The position numbers and the translations under genes are program-made. A DNA stretch of 49,108 nt from an uncultured marine group I thaumarchaeote (lineage in GTDB: Archaea > Thermoproteota > Nitrososphaeria > Nitrososphaerales > Nitrosopumilaceae): contig CACLIK010000005.1 in NCBI GenBank assembly GCA_902606965.1, forward strand, positions 1-49,108. The letters are read 5' to 3'. Below the pieces are notes generated by a model, which was not told where the DNA came from, did not search any database, and saw only the letters and a program-made list of their open reading frames with translations. Positions 19,925 through 27,954 of this stretch are shown here, one piece after another (the first letter of the stretch is position 1; every line of letters starts with the position of its first letter).

Positions 19925-21409
19925 CTAGATTAGTTTCTTAATCTTCATGATTAGTGTAGCCGGAGCAACAAAGTACATTCCAATGTTTAGCAATATAATA
20001 CCAATTCCATATCCAAGCATCTCAGATTCGGAGTCAATGTCAGCATACTGCAACAATGTCAACGAAGTTAGAAGTGGAGTCAGTGTTATCTTCACGGCTT
20101 CCTTGAATACTAGGTTTTCCCTTTCATAGTCAGCTATTGCTGGTGAGAATGAATAGTAGAACTGATTGAATCCTGTCATAAATGTAGTACCAGTTTGTGT
20201 TGTCATGACTTTACCATCACGAACTTCTCTCAATAACTGAACTTGCGGTGCCATCTCAGAACCAAATGCAGCAGTTGCAATTAGACAACCACCACCTTCT
20301 TCTTCCTTTTTAATAGAATCACCAGTGTTAGGTCCAATTGAGAAAATTAAATCATTTTTATTAACTGAGTTACTTTGTCCAAAAATATATCTCGCATCAA
20401 TTTTTTGACCTGCTTTTGGAGAAAGAAACCATCCATTATCTTGTATGTCACCCAGATTTGTAAATTTACCAATTAGATTCGTGTTAACGCTTTTAACCTC
20501 CAAACCTTCCTCTGAGAATATTATCACTTCAATTATTGAATTAAGCGGGAAAAAATCATTTTCAAATAGAGCAGATCTGTTAATCTTTTCGACTCCAACG
20601 AAATCAAGTGGGCTAACAGTTCCATCTTTAATTTGTTCACTAACATTTTCTGGACATCGTACATATTGTTGTATTTCGTCTGAACAAACTAACGATACCT
20701 GAAGTGTACGTAGGATAGTATTATTTTCTAATGGTATTAATGAAACAGTGAATGCCGAAAAATTGTGTTTTGAAACTTCCTCCGCCATATCATAAAATCC
20801 ACCAGAGTCTCTAATGTCTGCGCTTACAACCATGTTGGTTATTCCACCAAACAAACTGTAGGTTGATTGTTTGTTAATTGTATATTTTGCTCTCGAAACA
20901 AGTGTTTCTTCACCATCAAGCTTAGTTTTTTTCTGTAGAGTTACTGAATCAAATTCAGGAGCAAACATGATAACACCACCACCAACAATTTTATCTGTAA
21001 TTTCACGAGTGTTCATTCTAATTTCTTCTGATGTCATACCTAGTCCTTCCCTTTCTACATCTATGATTACACATGCTTGTTCAATTTTATTAGGTGCACA
21101 TGCAAATTGATTAGTGATAATAAAGGAAATTATTTTTGGTTCATTGCTAATGTCTTCCATATAATCTGGAAATTGTATATCATTTGGATCTGTGCTAAGC
21201 ATACCAACAGACAATCTATTTTTTGAGCCTGTATAATCAATCACTATTTGCAATTGCTCTTGATATGCAACTTTTTCTGGTTCTAACCATCCCATAGATT
21301 CTATAACTCTATCACTTTCTTTCTGAATTTCTATCTCTATTGAAGATGCTTCTGTTAGGAAAAAAGACAAGCCTGCCAAAAGTACAAAAAAAGCTAGAAA
21401 CTTTTTCAT
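19925..21409 (-). CDS. Secreted/membrane-anchored protein with CFI-box-like (CLIATAAFGS) segment
   Basis: N-terminal signal peptide; GGGCLIATAAFGSEMAPQVQLLREVRDGKVM; hydrophobic C-terminal segments. Confidence 0.75.
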   Translation of the reverse strand: MKKFLAFFVLLAGLSFFLTEASSIEIEIQKESDRVIESMGWLEPEKVAYQEQLQIVIDYTGSKNRLSVGMLSTDPNDIQFPDYMEDISNEPKIISFIITNQFACAPNKIEQACVIIDVEREGLGMTSEEIRMNTREITDKIVGGGVIMFAPEFDSVTLQKKTKLDGEETLVSRAKYTINKQSTYSLFGGITNMVVSADIRDSGGFYDMAEEVSKHNFSAFTVSLIPLENNTILRTLQVSLVCSDEIQQYVRCPENVSEQIKDGTVSPLDFVGVEKINRSALFENDFFPLNSIIEVIIFSEEGLEVKSVNTNLIGKFTNLGDIQDNGWFLSPKAGQKIDARYIFGQSNSVNKNDLIFSIGPNTGDSIKKEEEGGGCLIATAAFGSEMAPQVQLLREVRDGKVMTTQTGTTFMTGFNQFYYSFSPAIADYERENLVFKEAVKITLTPLLTSLTLLQYADIDSESEMLGYGIGIILLNIGMYFVAPATLIMKIKKLI

Positions 21410-21480
21410 GATTCACTCATTCTGGATTTTATCTATTAATCTTACTTAGCATTAGGCATCATGTATTTTTGATATCAAAA

Positions 21481-23253
21481 TTAACCTAATTTGGATAATT
21501 CCCTCACTTGATTCTGAATGTAATCAAACCCATCCTGCCAGAATCGTGGTTTGGTGATATCTATACCGGACTCACGCAGTAATTTTTCAGGTTTTTTTGT
21601 TCCGCCAGCTGCCAAAATTTTGATGTATGCGGGTGCAAATTCCTTTCCCTCTTTTTTGTATCTCTGAAATAATGATAGTGCAAGGAGATTTCCAAATGCA
21701 TATGCATAGCAGTAAAATGGAGCATGGTGGAAGTGCGGTATACAGCTCCATTCTATTCCAAAATCTTCAGAAACCTTAACCGAATTTCCAAACTGTTCGT
21801 TGAGATTCTTGAGATAGGTTTTTGATATTTCATCTACTGTGGTGCTATTAGCAATCTGATTATGAGCTTCTATTTCGAATAATGTAAAAAAAGACTGCCT
21901 TCCTACTGTGGCATAAAAGTCATCTATCTTCTCAGACAACATCATCTTTTTTTCTTGAATGCCTACGGTTTCAGACAGATTATCATACAATAACATCTCG
22001 GAAAATGTAGAAGCAGTTTCAGCCAATGGCAGGGGAGCATCAGAGACCAGAATTGATTTTCCAGATGCTGATATACTATGTATGGCATGACCTATTTCAT
22101 GAGCAAGTGTGGATACATCACGTGATTTTCCAGTAAAATTTACCAATACATAGGGAGTTATTTTTGGAGATGGAGTACTGCAAAATGCTCCAATAGTTTT
22201 ACCAGGACGGATAATTGAATCAACATGTTTTTTCTTAAAGACATCACTCGCATAATCCGATAAGAGAGGACTGAATTTTGCTAATGATTCCAGTACTAGT
22301 TTTACTGACTTATCGTAAGAATAATTTTTTTCCTTTATTTTTGATTTGTTTGGAGCGTAAAGATCGTATCGTCTAAGCTTATTCATGCCAAGAAGTTTTG
22401 CCTTTTGTTGAAAGTATTTTTGAAAAATTTTGGAGTTTTTCTTACAAACATTAAGTAATGTCTTTGTTGTTTCATCATCAATATTATTTGAAATATTTCT
22501 TATCGTTATTGGGGAAGAAAATCCACGCATTCCAATTCCTTCATCCCTCCAATTCAGCACAATGTTTTGATAGATTTCTCCAGTAACTCCTCTATTTTCA
22601 CTGTATTTTGTGAATAATGATTTGTAAGCTGCCTCTCTTGTCTTTGCTTTTTTACTACGAACAAGCGTTGTAAGCTGCTCTCTATTCATTGTTCTTTTTT
22701 TGCCATCCACAGTAACCACGTAAACGTAAGCATTAGTGATCTTATCATATAATTTTACGAGCGCAGAAGCACCGGTCACATCAAGTGTGTTGATTATCTT
22801 TTCTTCTGGTTCGCTTAACGAATATTTTGCCAACAATCTTTTGAATCTCAGGTATTCAGAAAACTGCCCAGCAGACTTTATCAATCGCCTTGCATTCTTC
22901 TCGTCAACCTGTCTTTTCCACCACAAGTCAAAGAATAATAATCGATTTTCAATCTCAGATCCAAATTTGCTAATTCGTGTGAGCAATGCAGTAGCCTCAT
23001 CAGACTGTGTATTTTCTGAATAACGTAATGATGCATATCCACCTATAGCACTTGATTTCTCTGTAATGTTTTCGATATCATGTATTAATTTCAAAAATTT
23101 TCCAGATGAAACTTTTGGACTTAGTGATTTTTTGATTCTCTCAAATCTTTTTGCATCGGATTCTATTTTTGCGAGTTTTCTATCAATAACCTTTCTATTC
23201 GGATTTTTAGCCAGCTCGTCAAGATTCCATTTTCCAAGTTCATGTTTTACCAT
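21481..23253 (-). CDS. M3 family metallopeptidase, oligoendopeptidase F type
   Basis: HEIGHAIHS zinc motif; TLAHEIGHAIHSISASGKS...ETASTFSEMLLYD. Confidence 0.93.
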   Translation of the reverse strand: MVKHELGKWNLDELAKNPNRKVIDRKLAKIESDAKRFERIKKSLSPKVSSGKFLKLIHDIENITEKSSAIGGYASLRYSENTQSDEATALLTRISKFGSEIENRLLFFDLWWKRQVDEKNARRLIKSAGQFSEYLRFKRLLAKYSLSEPEEKIINTLDVTGASALVKLYDKITNAYVYVVTVDGKKRTMNREQLTTLVRSKKAKTREAAYKSLFTKYSENRGVTGEIYQNIVLNWRDEGIGMRGFSSPITIRNISNNIDDETTKTLLNVCKKNSKIFQKYFQQKAKLLGMNKLRRYDLYAPNKSKIKEKNYSYDKSVKLVLESLAKFSPLLSDYASDVFKKKHVDSIIRPGKTIGAFCSTPSPKITPYVLVNFTGKSRDVSTLAHEIGHAIHSISASGKSILVSDAPLPLAETASTFSEMLLYDNLSETVGIQEKKMMLSEKIDDFYATVGRQSFFTLFEIEAHNQIANSTTVDEISKTYLKNLNEQFGNSVKVSEDFGIEWSCIPHFHHAPFYCYAYAFGNLLALSLFQRYKKEGKEFAPAYIKILAAGGTKKPEKLLRESGIDITKPRFWQDGFDYIQNQVRELSKLG

Positions 23254-23259
23254 AACACA

Positions 23260-23517
23260 TCAACAATAGTCCTCATGAACATAACACCATCTCCATGACT
23301 TTGATGGTAATGCAACCATAACAGGATGTCCTGTTTCTTTGAAGTGTTTTGTCGCATGTAATCCCACTGAGGAATCACAGCAACCAACATGACCACATGT
23401 TAGACACATTCGTAGTGCAACCCAAGGAGTTTTTTCCTTTTCACATTCCTCACATTCCTTTGTATTTGGAGAAATCTGGTCATTTGCTTGTGTGGAATGC
23501 TCACATTTGTTTGCCAT
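23260..23517 (-). CDS. UBP-type zinc finger protein
   Basis: CEECEKEKTPWVALRMCLTCGHVGCCDSSVGLHATKHFKETGHPVMVALPSKSWRWCYVHEDYC. Confidence 0.92.
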   Translation of the reverse strand: MANKCEHSTQANDQISPNTKECEECEKEKTPWVALRMCLTCGHVGCCDSSVGLHATKHFKETGHPVMVALPSKSWRWCYVHEDYC

Positions 23518-23597
23518 GCAATTTGTAATGCTGAATAGTTTCTATATATTTTCACAGGTTTTCGAATGTCTAAATAATGTATTTATGAACAAAATTT

Positions 23598-23672
23598 GGA
23601 TTCGTCGTCTAGCTTGGTTTGGATGCCGCACTCACACTGCGGAGGTCAAGGGTTCAAATCCCTTCGGATCCA
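23598..23672 (+). tRNA. tRNA-Val (CAC)
   Basis: GGATTCG...CGGATCC acceptor, anticodon stem CCGCA/TGCGG with loop CTCACAC, T-arm AGGGTTCAAATCCCT; includes discriminator A. Confidence 0.95.
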
Positions 23673-23706
23673 TATGTTAATTTATTATGATAGAAAGTAG
23701 TAACCT

Positions 23707-24903
23707 ATGAAAATATTATGTGTATTATATGATGACCCGAGAGATGGAATGCCGGAAAACTATCCATTAAGTGATCTGCCAGAATTAAAAAAATATCCAG
23801 ATGGTATGACGTTGCCAACACCCAAAGCAATTGATTTTACACCAGGTGAATTGCTTGGTTGCGTTTCTGGCGAATTAGGCTTAAGAAAATTTTTAGAAGA
23901 AAGAGGACATACGTTAGTGGTTACATCTGATAAAGATGGTCCTAATTCAGTTGCCGCTAAAGAAATAGTTGATGCTGATGTTGTAATATCACAACCGTTT
24001 TGGCCTTTCTATTTAACAAGAGAACTAATAGAAAAATCAAAGAATCTAAAAATGGCAATTACTGCAGGCATTGGTTCAGATCATGTTGATTTACAGGCTG
24101 CAATGGATAAAAAAATAGATGTAGTTGAAGTTACATATTGCAATTCAATTTCTGTGTCTGAACATATTGTTATGATGATTTTAGCTATGGTTAGAGATTA
24201 TCATAATCAACATGCAATTGCAAAGTCAGGTGGTTGGAATATTGCTGATGCTGTGCAGCGTTCTTACGACGTAGAGGGTATGCATATAGGCACTGTGGCA
24301 GCAGGCAGAATAGGATTAGCTGCTTTAAGAAAATTGAAACCGTTTGAAACTCATTTACATTACTTTGATAGGCACAGGTTACCTGAATCAATTGAAAAAG
24401 AATTAGGTTTAACATTCCACGAATCTGTGGAATCAATGGTTGCTGTCTGTGATGTAGTTACAATTAACTGTCCACTGCATCCAGAAACAGAAAATATGTT
24501 CAATAAGGAATTAATCAGCAAAATGAAAAAAGGTGCGTATCTAATCAATACTGCTAGAGGAAAGATCTGTAATAGAGAAGCAATTGCTGACGCTTTAAAA
24601 TCTGGACACTTGAGTGGATACGCAGGAGATGTTTGGTTTCCACAGCCAGCACCTAACGATCATGTCTGGAGAACTATGCCAAATCACGGCATGACACCTC
24701 ACACTTCAGGTACCTCACTATCAGCACAGGCAAGGTATGCTGCTGGCACACGAGAAATATTAGAATGCTTTTTTGATGACATGCCAATTCGACCTCAATA
24801 TCTAATTGTACAGAATGGAGAACTTGCTGGTACAGGTGCTCACTCCTACAGTAAAGGAACTGCTACTGGTGGATCAGAAGAAGCGGAAAAGTATAAGAGA
24901 TAA
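23707..24903 (+). CDS. fdh: NAD-dependent formate dehydrogenase (D-2-hydroxyacid dehydrogenase superfamily)
   Basis: Extended FDH-specific motifs: LPTPKAIDFTPGELLGCVSGELGLRKFLEERGHTLVVTSDKDGPNS, VISQPFWP, TAGIGSDHVDLQ, EVTYCNSISVSEHIVMMIL, GTVAAGRIG, YFDRHRLP, GYAGDVWFPQPAP.DH.WRTMP..GMTPH.SGT. Confidence 0.95.
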   Translation: MKILCVLYDDPRDGMPENYPLSDLPELKKYPDGMTLPTPKAIDFTPGELLGCVSGELGLRKFLEERGHTLVVTSDKDGPNSVAAKEIVDADVVISQPFWPFYLTRELIEKSKNLKMAITAGIGSDHVDLQAAMDKKIDVVEVTYCNSISVSEHIVMMILAMVRDYHNQHAIAKSGGWNIADAVQRSYDVEGMHIGTVAAGRIGLAALRKLKPFETHLHYFDRHRLPESIEKELGLTFHESVESMVAVCDVVTINCPLHPETENMFNKELISKMKKGAYLINTARGKICNREAIADALKSGHLSGYAGDVWFPQPAPNDHVWRTMPNHGMTPHTSGTSLSAQARYAAGTREILECFFDDMPIRPQYLIVQNGELAGTGAHSYSKGTATGGSEEAEKYKR

Positions 24904-24925
24904 TATTTGCCGGACATAAAACATT

Positions 24926-25306
24926 ATGAAAGTCACAAAAATTTCTGCAGTTACACTACCAATCTCTGACATGAAAAAATCTGTCGATTATTATTCCAAG
25001 ATTCCAAACTTCAAGATGGTTTTTGGTGGTACCGACAATCAATTCACATCGTTTCTGATAGACGACGTAGAAAAGTCATATCTTAATCTGAAACTAGATA
25101 AAGTACGTTTACCAAATTTTGGCAGAATTATTTTTTACGTTGATGATGTTGATGATCTTTTTGCTTACATGGAAAATGATGAAATACTTTCAGGATTGGG
25201 TAAGTTGGAATCCAAACCAAAAGATGCAACTTGGGGTGAGCGATTTTTTCACGCGCTAGATCCTGATGGTTATAAGCTATCGTTTGCAACACCAATTGGA
25301 GATTGA
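24926..25306 (+). CDS. Glyoxalase/VOC family protein
   Basis: ISAVTLPISDMKKSVDYYSKIPNFKMVFGG...GRIIFYVDDVDDLFAYM...DPDGYKLSFA. Confidence 0.88.
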   Translation: MKVTKISAVTLPISDMKKSVDYYSKIPNFKMVFGGTDNQFTSFLIDDVEKSYLNLKLDKVRLPNFGRIIFYVDDVDDLFAYMENDEILSGLGKLESKPKDATWGERFFHALDPDGYKLSFATPIGD

Positions 25307-25307
25307 T

Positions 25308-25763
25308 ATGGAAGTAGGAAACTCGGCACCAGATTTTGAGTTAGAAGCAAATGATGGAACTAAAGTAAACCTGAAGTCATTTGCTGGACAAAACAATGTC
25401 GTCCTTTGCTTTTATCCGAAAAATCATCTCTTTGCCTGCCCATCAAAAAAGGTCTTTGACATGGCTAGGAGTGTAATTTCTGTATATGATGAAATCTTGG
25501 CAACCAATTCAAAATTGTTCGCAATTTCGATCGATTCAGTCGAATCTCAGAAGAAATTTGTTGAGGAGTATAGTGTTCCATACTTGCATCTTAGCGATAC
25601 CAAGAAGGACACCTGTAAGAAATATCCTGGTACTAACATTGCAGGACTCGCAAAGCGGGCAACTTTCATTATAGACAAGAATGGAATAATCAAAAATATT
25701 TTCCGAGACATTGATGTGAAAAACCACGGAAGACAGATTGTAGAATCTTTAAAAAAATTATAG
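25308..25763 (+). CDS. Peroxiredoxin (AhpC/TSA-like), divergent active site
   Basis: VGNSAPDFELEANDGTKVNLKSFAGQNNVVLCFYPKNHLFACPSKK...ATFIIDKNGIIKNIF; ATG at 25308. Confidence 0.88.
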   Translation: MEVGNSAPDFELEANDGTKVNLKSFAGQNNVVLCFYPKNHLFACPSKKVFDMARSVISVYDEILATNSKLFAISIDSVESQKKFVEEYSVPYLHLSDTKKDTCKKYPGTNIAGLAKRATFIIDKNGIIKNIFRDIDVKNHGRQIVESLKKL

Positions 25764-25780
25764 TTGTGTTGATTCTATAA

Positions 25781-26362
25781 CTAACCAAGCGCTCTGGAAT
25801 GTTTTTGTGTGTGGGGTCTTTCTCCGGAATACTTTCTTCTCATGTGACCAGATGGTCTTGCATACAAAAGTTCCAAGAACCATGATTCATGTTCAATTTC
25901 TTCAGCAAGGATGTCCTTTGCAATATCATACGTTGCGGGATCCTTTCCGCTTGTCATCTGGCAAACCCTATCCCAGTTAACAATCGCCCCCTGTTCAGCC
26001 TTTAGACATTTTTCTAAAATTGCTTTAAGGTCTGTTGGGTTTGGTGGCAGTTGAAGAAACTCACAACCTGACATCTTAATGAAATCTGTAGCATCTTTTG
26101 GCAGAGAGCCACCAAGCTGATAGATTCTTTCAATACATGATTCAAAGTGACTTAGATCCTCTAGCCTTGCATCCTCAATTACGCCCTTGACTCCTTCACC
26201 CTCCATGCCAGTACAATTTGCTCGCAGTAATGTGAAGTAGTAATATGCCGTGAATTCAACAGACGCGTTTGTGACTAGCTCCTTGATGAGTTGATCAACA
26301 TCAATTCCGTTCTTTTTCAGAACCTCGATACCAACTACATTAGGACTCTTTCCCATAGCCAT
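25781..26362 (-). CDS. Ferritin-like / Dps-like (DPSL) protein
   Basis: NASVEFTAYYYFTLLRANCTGMEGEGVKGVIEDARLEDLSHFESC and ILAEEIEHESWFLELL Fe-ligand helices; Cys pair GCEFLQLPPNPTDLKAILEKC. Confidence 0.85.
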   Translation of the reverse strand: MAMGKSPNVVGIEVLKKNGIDVDQLIKELVTNASVEFTAYYYFTLLRANCTGMEGEGVKGVIEDARLEDLSHFESCIERIYQLGGSLPKDATDFIKMSGCEFLQLPPNPTDLKAILEKCLKAEQGAIVNWDRVCQMTSGKDPATYDIAKDILAEEIEHESWFLELLYARPSGHMRRKYSGERPHTQKHSRALG

Positions 26363-26400
26363 GAAGATAATTTAAATTTCTAAATAATAAAAGGTAAACG

Positions 26401-27510
26401 ATGGTAGAAACCAATTATGACATTTTAAAGATACAGGATGGGGCATCTAAGAAGGATATACGTAAGGCCTATCGGAATTTGGTCCTAAAACTTCATTCAG
26501 ACAGGGGTGGTGATGATGAAGAGTTCAAACGAATCAAACGCGCATATGAGGATTTGCGGATTGGTAAAAAATATCCTGACACTACTGATGAAAGAAAGGA
26601 GAAAGCAAAATTCTATTCTGGTGATTCCGATGCAGACCAGCGCAGAAAAAATCTTTTACTGTCACAAGACATTTCACGTGAAATGAAAACTGCACAAGAG
26701 TGGGCTGCGGCGCTTAACCGTGCAAGCGCTACTGGTCAACGTTTGTTTGGCTCAAAAGAGTTAGGCCAGATAGAGTTTGAAAGAAAAATAACCAAGACGC
26801 TTACAATCAAGGGAAAATTCTGGGCAGGCAATTTCATGTATGATAATCCGATAATGATGTGGGGCAGTGTGACAAGTCCATACATTAGTCCGTATGAGAA
26901 ACACAAAACTCACATACGCATTACAAACGGTGATTTCCGAATGATTGATGCTATACGCAACCGATATGATATTGATGGCGGCGCAAAAATTACTGTGGAT
27001 AGTGGTAACATGGAAGTTGGTAATGTTCGTGGTAAAAAACAGCGCGTTGAGGATCCGCAGGGCAGAGTTGGAATGACAACCATCAGGGAGCATTTCTCTC
27101 AGCTCAATGCACCTAAGGGTAAAATAGTAACCGGAGATGTTAGAGATACCGTTAAGATTGATGCAGATACAGTCATCACTCTCAATCTAATTGATAACGT
27201 AAAGGTCACTGGAAAAAACATTCTAGTCTATGGAACCAAGGTGACCTACGATGTTGAGTTCTTCCTAAAGAAGGGCGGCAAAATTAGATTTTATGATCAG
27301 GGTTCGGGTTTTGACATAAGCGACGATGCAATTGTTAATCTTGAGAATGGTAAGATGATCAAGATCCGTGACTTGAAACATGACAAGCTAATCAGCCTTG
27401 GCGGGAAAGATATCACATATGATTACATTGACGACAGGCAAAACATAAAGAAATCAACCAAAAAGAATTCGGGAAATAAATTCAGCTTTGGGAAAATGTT
27501 TCACAAATGA
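26401..27510 (+). CDS. J-domain-like protein with HSD in place of HPD and unusual C-terminal region
   Basis: NYDILKIQDGASKKDIRKAYRNLVLKLHSDRGGDDEEFKRIKRAYEDLR; no Zn-finger region. Confidence 0.88.
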   Translation: MVETNYDILKIQDGASKKDIRKAYRNLVLKLHSDRGGDDEEFKRIKRAYEDLRIGKKYPDTTDERKEKAKFYSGDSDADQRRKNLLLSQDISREMKTAQEWAAALNRASATGQRLFGSKELGQIEFERKITKTLTIKGKFWAGNFMYDNPIMMWGSVTSPYISPYEKHKTHIRITNGDFRMIDAIRNRYDIDGGAKITVDSGNMEVGNVRGKKQRVEDPQGRVGMTTIREHFSQLNAPKGKIVTGDVRDTVKIDADTVITLNLIDNVKVTGKNILVYGTKVTYDVEFFLKKGGKIRFYDQGSGFDISDDAIVNLENGKMIKIRDLKHDKLISLGGKDITYDYIDDRQNIKKSTKKNSGNKFSFGKMFHK

Positions 27511-27512
27511 TC

Positions 27513-27923
27513 TTATTTTGATGATTTGTATTTTCCAGACAAAATTATACAAACAAAAATTCCTTTTCCAGATATGAATTTCGCCTTGTGCTTTACTCCC
27601 TTTGGTATGAAAACTGTAGACGGGGATGTCACCTTGTATGTTTCATCATCTAATTGAATTTCATATTTCAGTTTTGAATTTTCAGAAACGATAAGATTGA
27701 TCTCATCCGCGTTATGTTTGTGCAGCATACTATACTCTGACATTTTTTTGTGGTTGCCATTGACAAAGTGAACTGCAACATGGGTGTTAGAACTTGGAAA
27801 TCGCTTCTTGCTCAACATTGAAAGCCGCTTTATTGGAGCATAGTTATGAAATGGAATTTTTGAAATCTGTTCACTTACGCCTTTTTTGATAAATTTCTTA
27901 TAGCGATTCATAGTCTGGTTCAT
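27513..27923 (-). CDS. Cupin-fold protein
   Basis: SEYSMLHKHNADEINLIV...EIQLDDETYKVTSPSTVFIPKGVKHKAKFISGKG. Confidence 0.75.
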   Translation of the reverse strand: MNQTMNRYKKFIKKGVSEQISKIPFHNYAPIKRLSMLSKKRFPSSNTHVAVHFVNGNHKKMSEYSMLHKHNADEINLIVSENSKLKYEIQLDDETYKVTSPSTVFIPKGVKHKAKFISGKGIFVCIILSGKYKSSK

Positions 27924-27954
27924 TTTTCATACTATAAAATCATCTGCTTGGAAA

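Noticed and set aside
24191-24548. Minus-strand ORFs inside the formate dehydrogenase gene
   Set aside because: Antisense to a highly conserved enzyme; no motifs.
23598-24903. Integrated mobile element at tRNA-Val
   Set aside because: No integrase, no duplicated tRNA 3' end noticed downstream, and ordinary metabolic genes follow; only the FDH gene itself is a transfer candidate.
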